The translations under genes and the position numbers were made by a program. From Candidatus Nucleicultrix amoebiphila FS5 (GTDB lineage Bacteria > Pseudomonadota > Alphaproteobacteria > Caedimonadales > Nucleicultricaceae): 33,647 nt of DNA. The notes beneath the pieces were generated by a model. That model was not told the origin of the DNA. It made no database searches and saw nothing but the letters and a program-made list of their open reading frames with translations. Of the stretch, positions 15,978 through 24,057 are shown piece after piece; position 1 is the first letter of the stretch, and the number at the start of each line of letters is the position of its first letter. Location of the stretch: positions 1,645,001-1,678,647 of the forward strand of contig NZ_CP008743.1 in assembly GCF_002117145.1 (NCBI RefSeq), given 5' to 3'.

Positions 15978-16769
15978 CTATTTCATTTTATTTTTGTTTT
16001 GTCTTAAAACTTCATAAAGAGCAACAGCAGCGGCATTTGATACATTCAATGTACTAAAAATACCACTGGTGGGGAGTTTTACAAGAAAGTCACATTTTTC
16101 TTTTGTAAGCCTTCTTAATCCTTTGCCCTCTGACCCAAGAACAATTGCAATTTTTCCTTGTAACTGAATCTCATCGATTGTTTTTTCGCCCATCTCATCA
16201 AGGCCGACACACCAAAAACCTTTATCTTTAAGAATATCCATTGCTCGTGAAAGATTAATCACACGAATGACGGGTATAATTTCGAGCGCCCCTGAAGCAG
16301 CTTTAGCTAAGGCTGAATTTGTTTCAAGCGCGGAGTTTTGATCAGTTACAATGATGGCAGAGGTATCAAACGCAGCTGCTGAACGCAAAATTGCACCTAA
16401 GTTATGTGGATCAGTGACTTGGTCAAGAATCAGAACATGCATGTCATTTGCACTTACATCAATGTCTTCAATGGCCATTTCAGGGAGAGGCTGTATTTGT
16501 AAAGCGATTCCCTGATGAACAGCAGAGGGACCAAATAATGTCATAAAGCGATCTTTATCTGCAACTTCTATAGACAAGTTTTTATGGATTTGCTTAGCTT
16601 GCTTGATGATACTTTGATCCAACACCTCTTTATTGATCAATAGAAGGTGTTTGCAACATCGATTTGGATTTAAGAGGGCTGCTTCAACTGTATGAATTCC
16701 ATAGATCCAAAGTGTATTAGAAGTTTTGTGTGACTGATTCTTTTTGAATGGGGAAGGGCTTTTCTTCAT
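15978..16769 (-). CDS. rlmB: TrmH/SpoU-family rRNA 2'-O-methyltransferase, RlmB-like
   Basis: The 263-residue protein has the N-terminal substrate-binding domain (WIYGIHTVEAALLN, about residues 21-34) followed by a SPOUT methyltransferase domain. The three knot motifs are clear: LDQVTDPHNLGAILRSA (115-131, with Asn123 and Arg129), LGSEGKGLRRL (211-221) and SGIFSTLNVSNAAAVALYE (236-254). This architecture matches RlmB, which methylates 23S rRNA at the G2251 ribose, though related TrmH proteins use other sites. The N-terminal 15 residues are basic. It is the first gene of its operon; the ribosome binding site is weak (GAAAAAG). Confidence 0.87.
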   Translation of the reverse strand: MKKSPSPFKKNQSHKTSNTLWIYGIHTVEAALLNPNRCCKHLLLINKEVLDQSIIKQAKQIHKNLSIEVADKDRFMTLFGPSAVHQGIALQIQPLPEMAIEDIDVSANDMHVLILDQVTDPHNLGAILRSAAAFDTSAIIVTDQNSALETNSALAKAASGALEIIPVIRVINLSRAMDILKDKGFWCVGLDEMGEKTIDEIQLQGKIAIVLGSEGKGLRRLTKEKCDFLVKLPTSGIFSTLNVSNAAAVALYEVLRQNKNKMK

Positions 16770-16812
16770 TACTTTTTCAAAATCTTGTGTTTGTCGAAAT
16801 ACTTTACATTTT

Positions 16813-16844
16813 TTGACAATTCATTTATACGTTTTAGGTTAAAT
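16813..16844 (+). promoter_or_regulatory. Possible promoter for the RND efflux genes
   Basis: TTGACA (16813-16818) is a consensus -35. The -10 is unclear: TAGGTT (16835-16840, spacer 16) or TTAAAT (16839-16844, spacer 20). The element lies 20-45 bases before the adaptor start in the 91-base region divergent from rlmB. Confidence 0.4.
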
Positions 16845-16860
16845 ATCCAAAGAGTTTTTC

Positions 16861-17886
16861 ATGATTCGGTCGTTATTTTTTTTTCTGCTAATATTGATAA
16901 CTCCTCTTCACGCCGCTGAAGGTCCAGGTAAAATAGGCGTTAAGACTGATTTTGTCACAAAAGGCGAGATTAGTAAACTTTTTCGCAACTTCGGACAAAT
17001 TGAAGCTTCACGTCAGGCCGATATTTTGGCTCAAGTGGATGGTCAAGTGGCTAAAGTTCTTGTTAAGGATGGAGAATTAGTGAAAGCAGGACAAGAATTG
17101 CTTTTGCTTGATACCAAGTGGTCACGTAATCTTGAGGGAATTAAAGAAAAGCAAGAAGCGCTAGTTAAAAAAAGGTTAGCGCGTTTAAAAAAGCTTCATT
17201 CAGCCAATACTATTGCAACGAAAGATCTTGAACGACAAGAGATGGATCTATTGCAGGTTGAAGCCTCAGTCAATGAATTAAAAGACACACTGAACAAATC
17301 AGTTATTAAAGCTCCTTTTGATGGAATTGTTGGTGAAATTAAATTCAAAGCTGGGACAGTCCTTAAAAAAAACGACAACATCCTTAGACTAAGGGATATT
17401 AGTCCCTTTGAAGTCATTTTTGAGATCCCAGGGGATGAAAGGAAAAATATTAAGATTGGGCAATTAGTCGATGTCTATGTTTCTGAAACGCCCGCAAAAA
17501 AGGTTTCAGCCTCTATTTCAGAAATTAATCCGTTTATAGCGCCTGATACTTACACGGTTAAGATAAAGGCTATTATCGAAAATCCCAAAGATTCTTTGGA
17601 TCTGTTAACTCCAGGTATGATAGTGCCGATCGTTGTTAAATTGCTTTCCTATGAAGATGCGATATTATTACCGCTCTCAGCATTAGTGGTCGATGAAAAA
17701 GGCATAGGTGTTTATAAGGTTATTGAGGGTAAGGCTAAAAGAGTTACTGTCGAGTATGATCTTATGCAAGATGAATTCATCCGAGTGATTAAGGGAGTTG
17801 AAAAAGGAGATCAAGTGATCGTTCAAGGGCAAGATAACGTCTTTGAAGGTGCTGAACTCAATATCTTGGATAGTCAGAAGAAGTAA
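16861..17886 (+). CDS. RND efflux periplasmic adaptor (HlyD/MFP family)
   Basis: The 341-residue protein begins with a signal peptide (MIRSLFFFLLILITPLHA, likely cleaved near residue 18). It then shows the adaptor order: barrel-sandwich hybrid half (ILAQVDGQVAKVLVKDGELV), a short helical hairpin (about residues 90-135, rich in Lys and Glu), the second hybrid half (IKAPFDGIVGEIKFKAGTVL), a beta-barrel (FEVIFEIPGDERKNIKIGQ) and a membrane-proximal domain. Such adaptors link an RND pump to an outer-membrane channel. The pump gene follows after 6 bases. No lipobox is seen, so it is probably soluble in the periplasm. The short hairpin resembles adaptors of the MexH/heavy-metal-like side of the family, but the substrate is not predictable. 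Confidence 0.92.
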   Translation: MIRSLFFFLLILITPLHAAEGPGKIGVKTDFVTKGEISKLFRNFGQIEASRQADILAQVDGQVAKVLVKDGELVKAGQELLLLDTKWSRNLEGIKEKQEALVKKRLARLKKLHSANTIATKDLERQEMDLLQVEASVNELKDTLNKSVIKAPFDGIVGEIKFKAGTVLKKNDNILRLRDISPFEVIFEIPGDERKNIKIGQLVDVYVSETPAKKVSASISEINPFIAPDTYTVKIKAIIENPKDSLDLLTPGMIVPIVVKLLSYEDAILLPLSALVVDEKGIGVYKVIEGKAKRVTVEYDLMQDEFIRVIKGVEKGDQVIVQGQDNVFEGAELNILDSQKK

Positions 17887-17892
17887 TCTTTA

Positions 17893-20800
17893 ATGACCAC
17901 ATATTTTCTTAGAAATCCTATTTTTGCAATAGTCTTAAACCTGATGATTTTTCTGGGTGGACTGCTCTCATTAGAACACTTGACCGTGCGAGAATATCCT
18001 CCGATCCCATCAAATGTGGTTATTGTGCAAACTATGTATCCATTGGCAAGCGCCAGCGTTGTTGAAAGTCGTGTGACAACGCCTCTCGAGATGGCGCTTT
18101 CAGGTATGAAGGGGATTTTAAAAACTGAATCTGAGAGTATGCGAGATTTTTCGCATATAAAAGTGACATTTGCTCCAGGTGTAGCTCTTACCGATGCAAT
18201 GGCTGAACTGAGAGAAAGACTGTCAAATGCTTTGAGTGATTTACCTAAAGAAGTGAATAAGCCTCGTTACGCTTTTAATTCCATTTGGTCCGATCCTTTT
18301 ATGACTTTGGAAGTAAGTAACGAGAGTCAGCTTTCTGATATGGAAATGAGTGCTCTTTTATCTCGTGTTGTTGAGCCAATGCTTATGTCAATGCCTGGTC
18401 TTCAAAATGCATATAATCGAGCAACACAATACGGTATTAGCGTCAAACTAAAGCCTGAAATGTTTGCCAAATGGAACTTTAATGTATCAGATATTGTAGG
18501 GGTCATTGATAACGCTAATAAAGATTTACCTGCTGGTGAAATCAAAATTGGAAGGGGGCTGGTCCCTCTAGTTTCAAAATCGCGTATAGGATCTATTGAA
18601 GATTTTCGTAATCTTGTGATCAAGCAAGTGAAATCAATGCCCGTTAGATTAAGTGACGTGGCGGATGTGGTTTTTGAGCCTCTTAAAACAACCCCTCTTG
18701 CTTTTAAAAACAGTAAAAAAACAACCTATGTTTCTTTGTTGGTTGCTCCTGAGGCTAATCCTCTTGAGGTATCGAAAAGTGTACGTGAGTTGCTACCGCG
18801 CATTAATGAAATGATGCCTCAGGGAATTAAAATCACTGTTGTTGAGGATAATACGGATGCAATCCGTTCTTCGATTTCAACCGTGTACAAGACAATTCTT
18901 GAGTCTATCTTTTGTGTCTCTGTAGTTATCTTTTTGTTTCTAGGATCTATGCGACTTTCTTTTGTGCCGATTGTTACGATACCTCTTTGTTTAATGGGAG
19001 TTTTACTCTTGATGTATGGTTTGGGCTATACAATTAACAAAATGACATTATTAGCAATGGTCTTGGCCATTGGCTTGGTGGTTGATGATGCCATTGTGGT
19101 GCTTGAAAATGTTAGGCGGCATTACTCTTCTGGGGTGTCAGCTTTTGAAGCTGCAATCAGAGGATCTAAGGAAATAGGTTTTGCGATTATTGCTATGACA
19201 CTAACTCTTAGTTGTGTATATGCGCCTCTTTTATTCTCAAAAGGGTTGACCTCTCAGCTATTTACTGAATTTGCTGTAGTTTTAGCTGCAACGGTTATTA
19301 TTTCAGGCATTGTGGCTCTTACGCTTTCGCCTTTGATGACTTCAAAAGTTTTGAGGAGTTCTAATCATTTAACCAAAGCGTTTGAAATATTCTATGATCA
19401 CATTGCTATCGCTTATGGAAAAAAGCTTCAAATCCTCATCGCTAAGCCTAAATTGCTCCTGGCGTTTCCTTTAATGATTGGTATTGGCGTGGTGCTATTA
19501 AATTATTTACCTCTAAGTTTTATTCCCGATGAAGATCAAAATGCCATTTATGGTTATTTAAACGCACCGAAGTTTAAAAATGATAAAGAGTTGCTTACAT
19601 ATTCAAAACGCTTTGAAGATATTTTACGAAGCACGGATGGAGTGGAAGAGATTTATACGACTATTTGGATGAAGGAACATGTGTTAGTAACGGCTAAATT
19701 TAAACCACGTTCTGATCGAAATCGACCTATAAGAAACGTTCTGCAAGAATTAAGAGGGAAAATAAAAGAGCTAATTCCTACTGGCAATTGTCATGTATGG
19801 CTTCCTCGTCCTGAGATTTTAAGAGATGAACAATCCGATTTTAGAGTTATTTTTCAATCAACCCAAGGTTATGATTATTTATTCAAAGTTGTGGGAGGCC
19901 TTAAAGAAAAGTTTGATGATAGTGGTTTTTTTGAGCAATCAAATTTTAATGCTCAAATGAATAATGTCGAGCTTTCATTGACCATGGATCAGGCACGTTT
20001 AAAAGCCTTTAATATTGAATCAAACGTGGCTAGTAAACAACTACGTTATCTTTTTGGTGGGCTTTATGTGGATAGAATGGAGTTGAAGGGCGTGAATTAC
20101 CCAATTCACATAGAGAATTCTTCTTCATGGCCGAGGTCTAAAGATGATATTGCAAATGTCATGATAAAACAAGGTGAAGCAAGATGGGGGGCTTCTCAAG
20201 AAGACCAGAAGAAAGATAAAGACAAGAAGAGATTCACTCCTTTAAGTGCGTTCACAAAGATTGAGATTAAACCCGATTTGTCTCCTTATTTTCATTTTAA
20301 TAAAATTAAGGCGCTATCATTGGATTTGTCTTTAAAGAAAGACGCCCCTATTTCTAAAATCATGGAGTGGTTAAATCAACAGTTGAAACCCTTGATGTCA
20401 AAGGATTTAACTGTTGTAATTTATGGAAACATACTTAAAACCATAGAAGCTAAGCATGAGCTTTACATAAATTTTCTGTTGGCGTTAGTCTTTATTTATC
20501 TGATTCTCTCTGTTCAGTTTAAAACATTTTTTGATCCTTTGATCATTTTAACAACTGTACCTTTGTCAACAATTGGCGGTCTTCTCTTTATTTGGTTGTG
20601 GGGAGAAGGACTCAATCTTTATACCCAGATTGGATTGATTACCCTTGTTGGTCTTATTACTAAGCATGGCATTTTGATTGTATCTTTTGCGGAAGACTTT
20701 ATACGCGCTGGTACGCCATTATTAGAAGCGATTACCAAAGCTAGCCAATTACGTTTACGACCCATTTTGATGACGACATTGGCTATGATGGCTGGTGCAA

Positions 20801-20970
20801 TTCCTTTGATGATCGGTTTAGAGCCAGGATTTGAGGCACGCCGAGAGTTTGGTTTAGTGCTCTTAGGCGGTCTCGGTATTGGTTCTTGTCTGACGTTAGT
20901 TTTGATACCTTTGGTCTATTACTGGCTCAATAGACTCAAGAGAGATTTTTTTGTAAAAAATAAGCGATAA
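17893..20970 (+). CDS. RND-family efflux transporter (AcrB/MexF-like, HAE1 type)
   Basis: The 1025-residue inner-membrane pump has the RND layout: TM1, a large periplasmic loop, TM2-6, a second loop and TM7-12. The proton relay is intact, with Asp398-Asp399 in GLVVDDAIVVLENV (TM4) and Lys924 in GLITKHGILIVSF (TM10). Length matches AcrB-class pumps. The second periplasmic loop carries a charged insert QEEDQKKDKDKK-like stretch (QEDQKKDKDKKR) within the docking region. ATG 17893 lies 6 bases after the adaptor stop, preceded by a weak site. No TolC-like gene is adjacent, so the outer-membrane channel must be encoded elsewhere. The substrate is unknown; drugs, detergents or lipids are all possible for this class. 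Confidence 0.94.
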   Translation: MTTYFLRNPIFAIVLNLMIFLGGLLSLEHLTVREYPPIPSNVVIVQTMYPLASASVVESRVTTPLEMALSGMKGILKTESESMRDFSHIKVTFAPGVALTDAMAELRERLSNALSDLPKEVNKPRYAFNSIWSDPFMTLEVSNESQLSDMEMSALLSRVVEPMLMSMPGLQNAYNRATQYGISVKLKPEMFAKWNFNVSDIVGVIDNANKDLPAGEIKIGRGLVPLVSKSRIGSIEDFRNLVIKQVKSMPVRLSDVADVVFEPLKTTPLAFKNSKKTTYVSLLVAPEANPLEVSKSVRELLPRINEMMPQGIKITVVEDNTDAIRSSISTVYKTILESIFCVSVVIFLFLGSMRLSFVPIVTIPLCLMGVLLLMYGLGYTINKMTLLAMVLAIGLVVDDAIVVLENVRRHYSSGVSAFEAAIRGSKEIGFAIIAMTLTLSCVYAPLLFSKGLTSQLFTEFAVVLAATVIISGIVALTLSPLMTSKVLRSSNHLTKAFEIFYDHIAIAYGKKLQILIAKPKLLLAFPLMIGIGVVLLNYLPLSFIPDEDQNAIYGYLNAPKFKNDKELLTYSKRFEDILRSTDGVEEIYTTIWMKEHVLVTAKFKPRSDRNRPIRNVLQELRGKIKELIPTGNCHVWLPRPEILRDEQSDFRVIFQSTQGYDYLFKVVGGLKEKFDDSGFFEQSNFNAQMNNVELSLTMDQARLKAFNIESNVASKQLRYLFGGLYVDRMELKGVNYPIHIENSSSWPRSKDDIANVMIKQGEARWGASQEDQKKDKDKKRFTPLSAFTKIEIKPDLSPYFHFNKIKALSLDLSLKKDAPISKIMEWLNQQLKPLMSKDLTVVIYGNILKTIEAKHELYINFLLALVFIYLILSVQFKTFFDPLIILTTVPLSTIGGLLFIWLWGEGLNLYTQIGLITLVGLITKHGILIVSFAEDFIRAGTPLLEAITKASQLRLRPILMTTLAMMAGAIPLMIGLEPGFEARREFGLVLLGGLGIGSCLTLVLIPLVYYWLNRLKRDFFVKNKR

Positions 20971-20992
20971 GATACCGCTTATTTCTTTGTTT
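20958..20992. terminator. Bidirectional terminator between the RND pump and the convergent gene
   Basis: AAATAAGCG (20958-20966), a 9-base loop and CGCTTATTT (20976-20984) form a perfect 9-base stem. On the plus strand it runs into CTTTGTTTGTT; on the minus strand it is followed by a T-run (TTATTTTTTAC). It overlaps the RND stop codon and should serve both converging genes. Confidence 0.75.
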
Positions 20993-20993
20993 G

Positions 20994-21515
20994 TTATTGA
21001 ATTTGATCGATAGCACTTTTCATACACTCAATACAATGCCCTGGTTTTGTTGCTTCTTTTAGTTGGGTGAGTTTGCTTGTTATCTTACTTAATTCTGGGT
21101 ATTTTTCAAAAATCACAATGTGTGTACACAAACGAGCTGCCGTAGCTTTGAATTTTTCTTCTGTTGTTTCAGCTTCCCCTAACTTTTTAGCGAGACATTT
21201 GATGAAGCCATTAACCTGGGAATTAGAGTGAGTTTTCTCTGCAAACAATGGTCCATACAGTGCATCAATGACTTCTGATATAAAGTTAGATAAATTCACT
21301 TCTTCTTCAATATCCGGTAAAAGAGTTGATTGAAGAAGCGCTTTCGTTTGTTCAGCATTCATGAGCTCTTCAATTTCATGATGAGATGCTGCTTTTGTAA
21401 TAGGTTTTTCGTCTTCTCTGAGCTCATGACCTGCGTTGCTGGTGGCAAGAAGTGGGGACTCGGATAAGAAAACACTTAAAACAATGTAACACATAAATTT
21501 GATATATTTTAACAT
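20994..21515 (-). CDS. Hypothetical small secreted protein with C-terminal CxxC
   Basis: I do not recognise this 173-residue protein. The start ATG 21515 is set by a perfect AAGGAGG site six bases upstream; the frame extends 27 codons farther but without such a site. A signal peptide is evident (MLKYIKFMCYIVLSVFLSES, probable cleavage near LLATS). The mature protein is acidic and helical, with HHEIEELMNAEQTKALLQ and a C-terminal HCIECMK (CxxC), plus two further cysteines (FIKCLAK and RLCTH). In an oxidising periplasm these four could form two disulfides or bind a metal. It is a single convergent gene with TTGACA at 21575-21570 upstream but no clear -10. The function is unknown. Confidence 0.7.
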   Translation of the reverse strand: MLKYIKFMCYIVLSVFLSESPLLATSNAGHELREDEKPITKAASHHEIEELMNAEQTKALLQSTLLPDIEEEVNLSNFISEVIDALYGPLFAEKTHSNSQVNGFIKCLAKKLGEAETTEEKFKATAARLCTHIVIFEKYPELSKITSKLTQLKEATKPGHCIECMKSAIDQIQ

Positions 21516-21631
21516 TCTAAACCTCCTTATTTGCTGTGTGAGTCTACAAAAGAAGAGGTAGAGGGGATTTGTCAAGAATTTAAAATTTGAAAACAAATTT
21601 AATAAATAATTTTATCTGCATGAATTTCAGA

Positions 21632-21659
21632 TTGACAATGTTCACAAAATTCCTATAGA
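21632..21659 (+). promoter_or_regulatory. Strong promoter for trnY-trnG-tuf
   Basis: TTGACA (21632-21637), a 16-base spacer and TATAGA (21654-21659) are near consensus. It lies 36 bases before tRNA-Tyr. A second CCTATAG copy at 21663-21669 could shift the start point. No other good promoter is seen before tuf, so tRNAs and tuf are probably co-transcribed. Confidence 0.72.
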
Positions 21660-21695
21660 TCGCCTATAGCTAGGTTTATTTGACCGACACTGTCG

Positions 21696-21781
21696 GGAGG
21701 GGTGGCCGAGCGGTCAATGGCAGCAGACTGTAAATCTGCCGACTTATGTCTACGCAGGTTCGAATCCTGCCCCCTCCACCA
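21696..21781 (+). tRNA. tRNA-Tyr (anticodon GTA)
   Basis: Acceptor GGAGGGG (21696-21702) pairs with CCCCTCC (21771-21777), discriminator A, CCA encoded. The anticodon arm GCAGA-CTGTAAA-TCTGC gives GTA. A class II variable arm (GAC-TTAT-GTC) and the T arm GCAGG-TTCGAAT-CCTGC are present, as expected for bacterial tRNA-Tyr. Confidence 0.97.
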
Positions 21782-21807
21782 TCACAGGATGTGATGAGAT
21801 TTATAAA

Positions 21808-21881
21808 GCGGGTGTAGCTTAATGGTAAAGCTCCAGCCTTCCAAGCTGGCTACGAGGGTTCGATTCCCTTCACCCGCTCCA
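21808..21881 (+). tRNA. tRNA-Gly (anticodon TCC)
   Basis: Acceptor GCGGGTG (21808-21814) pairs with CACCCGC (21871-21877), discriminator T, CCA encoded. The anticodon arm CCAGC-CTTCCAA-GCTGG gives TCC, reading GGA and GGG. It lies 26 bases after tRNA-Tyr and 57 bases before tuf; note that tuf is unusually rich in GGA codons. Confidence 0.97.
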
Positions 21882-21938
21882 AAATTTTGTGTTTGTTCAA
21901 GTGGAAGAAAATTGTTTTTGAGGAAAGGGTGATAAGAG

Positions 21939-23129
21939 ATGAGTAAGGCGAAGTTTGAGCGGACGAAGCCGCACGTAAACATCGGAACGATTGGACACGT
22001 AGACCATGGAAAGACAACGCTAACAGCAGCGATAACGAAAGTGTTGTCAGAGAAGGGTGGAGCAACGTATACAGCGTATGATCAGATCGATAAAGCACCA
22101 GAAGAAAAAGCACGTGGTATTACGATTTCAACGGCGCACGTAGAATATGAGACAGACAAGCGCCACTATGCGCACGTGGACTGCCCAGGACACGCGGACT
22201 ATGTGAAGAACATGATTACGGGTGCGGCGCAGATGGACGGAGCGATTTTGGTGGTAAGCGCAGCAGACGGACCGATGCCCCAGACAAAAGAACACATTTT
22301 GTTGGCCCGTCAGGTTAACGTGCCAGCGATGGTAGTGTTTATGAACAAGGTAGATCAAGTAGACGACCCAGAGTTGTTGGACTTGGTGGAACTGGAGATC
22401 AGAGAGTTATTGACGAGCTATGGATTTCCCGGGGACAAGATTCCAGTGGTGAAGGGGTCAGCGTTGTGCGTGATTGAAGATAGAGATCCAAAGATTGGTC
22501 GTGAAGCGATTATGCAGTTGATGGATGCGGTAGATAGTTATATTCCACAGCCTGTACGTGATATTGACAAGCCATTTCTGATGCCGATTGAAGACGTATT
22601 TTCGATTTCAGGGCGCGGAACAGTGGTGACAGGACGCGTAGAGCGCGGAATCGTGAAGGTTGGAGAAGAAATCGAGATCGTGGGAATAAAGCCAACAACG
22701 AAGACAACGGTAACGGGCGTCGAGATGTTCCGGAAGCTGTTGGATGAGGGACGGGCAGGAGACAACATTGGAGCGTTGTTGCGTGGCGTTGAAAGAGAAG
22801 CAGTAGAGCGTGGACAAGTGTTGGCAAAGCCAGGAACGATTACTCCTCATACAGATTTCGAGTGTGAGTGTTATATTTTGAAGAAAGAGGAAGGTGGACG
22901 CCACACACCATTTTTCTCAAACTATAGGCCACAATTTTATTTCCGTACGACAGACGTAACGGGATCCGTCGACCTGCCAACAGGCGTAGAGATGGTGATG
23001 CCCGGAGATAACATTAAGTTGGTGGCAAAGTTGATTGCACCAGTGGCGATGGATGAAGGATTACGCTTTGCTATTCGTGAAGGTGGTCGTACCGTCGGTG
23101 CCGGTGTTGTGACTAAGGTGATTAAGTAA
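21939..23129 (+). CDS. tuf: Elongation factor Tu
   Basis: EF-Tu is the GTPase that brings aminoacyl-tRNA to the ribosome. The 396-residue length is standard. G motifs are intact: GHVDHGKT (19-26), DCPGH, NKVD and GSAL, followed by the two beta-barrel domains ending [10 protein letters not shown]. The start ATG 21939 follows GATAAGAG. It sits between tRNA-Gly and tRNA-Trp, a classic tRNA-tufB arrangement. Codon use is odd: by count the Ala codons are 15 GCG, 11 GCA, 2 GCC and 1 GCT, and Gly codons are 22 GGA against 9 GGT, whereas rplL nearby uses 15 GCT of 23 Ala. The last 20 codons (from 23067) switch to GCT/GGT/CGT style with no GGA. This suggests a mosaic origin for the gene. Confidence 0.98.
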   Translation: MSKAKFERTKPHVNIGTIGHVDHGKTTLTAAITKVLSEKGGATYTAYDQIDKAPEEKARGITISTAHVEYETDKRHYAHVDCPGHADYVKNMITGAAQMDGAILVVSAADGPMPQTKEHILLARQVNVPAMVVFMNKVDQVDDPELLDLVELEIRELLTSYGFPGDKIPVVKGSALCVIEDRDPKIGREAIMQLMDAVDSYIPQPVRDIDKPFLMPIEDVFSISGRGTVVTGRVERGIVKVGEEIEIVGIKPTTKTTVTGVEMFRKLLDEGRAGDNIGALLRGVEREAVERGQVLAKPGTITPHTDFECECYILKKEEGGRHTPFFSNYRPQFYFRTTDVTGSVDLPTGVEMVMPGDNIKLVAKLIAPVAMDEGLRFAIREGGRTVGAGVVTKVIK

Positions 23130-23154
23130 CGCATCAATTGCTTTAAGCTGTATA

Positions 23155-23202
23155 AATTAACTTCAGAAGAATCAAAAAAAGCTTGATCTTCTGGAGTTAA
23201 TT
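23155..23202 (+). promoter_or_regulatory. Long imperfect hairpin between tuf and tRNA-Trp
   Basis: The left arm (AATTAACTTCAGAAGAATCAA, 23155-23175 less one base in pairing) matches the right arm TTGATCTTCTGGAGTTAATT (23183-23202). This gives about 20 pairs with one bulged A and one G-T pair around a short loop. No T-run follows, so it is more likely an RNA-processing site or partial terminator than a full terminator. Confidence 0.55.
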
Positions 23203-23206
23203 GTTT

Positions 23207-23282
23207 AGGAGTGTAGCTCAACTGGCAGAGCGTCGGTCTCCAAAACCGAAGGTTGTGGGTTCGAGTCCCCCCACTCCTGCCA
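23207..23282 (+). tRNA. tRNA-Trp (anticodon CCA)
   Basis: Acceptor AGGAGTG (23207-23213) pairs with CACTCCT (23272-23278), discriminator G, CCA encoded. The anticodon arm TCGGT-CTCCAAA-ACCGA gives CCA. Its place just before secE is conserved in many bacteria. Confidence 0.97.
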
Positions 23283-23313
23283 AGCTTTGAAGCAAATTTT
23301 TGAAAGACGAGGA

Positions 23314-23502
23314 ATGGCTAAAGTAAGTCCCATTGAGTTCATAAAGCAGGTACGTCAAGAAGTTGGTAAGGTTGCATGGCCAAGTCGCCGTGAAACAATG
23401 GTGACGTCTTTGATGGTGTTTATTATCTCACTGATTGCTGCAGTCTTTTTTCTTGTAACTGATGGCAGTATTGCCTTCGTTGTTAACTTGATAATGAAAT
23501 AA
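23314..23502 (+). CDS. secE: Preprotein translocase subunit SecE
   Basis: From ATG 23314 the protein is 62 residues, the normal short single-span SecE. The conserved amphipathic segment FIKQVRQEVGKVAWPSRRET is followed by one membrane helix (VTSLMVFIISLIAAVFFLVT). SecE clamps SecY in the Sec translocon. A TTG at 23287 would add nine residues and start 5 bases after tRNA-Trp; the ATG is favoured because MAKVSPIEF aligns with the family start. The nusG start follows after 12 bases. Confidence 0.94.
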   Translation: MAKVSPIEFIKQVRQEVGKVAWPSRRETMVTSLMVFIISLIAAVFFLVTDGSIAFVVNLIMK

Positions 23503-23514
23503 GGGTTTTGGCCA

Positions 23515-24057
23515 ATGTCGCCATCAGATAAGCCTCGTTGGTATGTAGTGCATGTCTATTCCGGTTCTGAACGTAGAGTAGCTGAGACGATCCGCGAGCA
23601 AGCAGAAAAAAAGAATTTAAAAGAAAAAATCTTGGATGTTTTAGTCCCAGTCGAAGAAGTGATTGAGATTAAAAAAGGTGAGAAATTAAGTTCTGAAAAG
23701 AGCTTTTTCCCTGGTTATGTGTTAGTTCATATGGTTATGAGTGATGAAACTTGGCATTTGATCAAGAGTACCGCAAAAGTCACTGGCTTTTTGGGTGGCA
23801 AGGGAAAACCAAGTCCTATTAGTGAATCTGAAGTAACGCGATTACTTTCGCAAGTGCAAGAACGTCAATCGAAACCAAAACATACATTAAGGTTTGAAGT
23901 GGGTGAGCAAGTGCGCGTTTCTGATGGCCCCTTTGCTTCCTTTAATGGAATTGTTGAGGACATTGATGAAGAAAAAGAACGCTTAAAAGTTTCTGTTTCT
24001 ATTTTTGGTCGTGCCACACCTGTGGATCTTGATTATACACAAGTTGAAAAAGTTTAG
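23515..24057 (+). CDS. nusG: Transcription termination/antitermination factor NusG
   Basis: The 180-residue NusG binds RNA polymerase and links it to Rho or the ribosome. It has the N-terminal NGN domain (WYVVHVYSGSERRVAETIRE, and SFFPGYVLVHM) and a C-terminal KOW domain (FEVGEQVRVSDGPFASFNGIVEDI). Both are complete. It follows secE directly and precedes the L11 operon with a 71-base structured gap. Confidence 0.98.
   Translation: MSPSDKPRWYVVHVYSGSERRVAETIREQAEKKNLKEKILDVLVPVEEVIEIKKGEKLSSEKSFFPGYVLVHMVMSDETWHLIKSTAKVTGFLGGKGKPSPISESEVTRLLSQVQERQSKPKHTLRFEVGEQVRVSDGPFASFNGIVEDIDEEKERLKVSVSIFGRATPVDLDYTQVEKV

Noticed and set aside
21782-22904. Several long open frames on the minus strand across tuf and its upstream tRNAs
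   Set aside because: They are mirror frames produced by the unusual codon composition of tuf; none has a ribosome site or plausible protein features, and the tuf protein is fully conserved.
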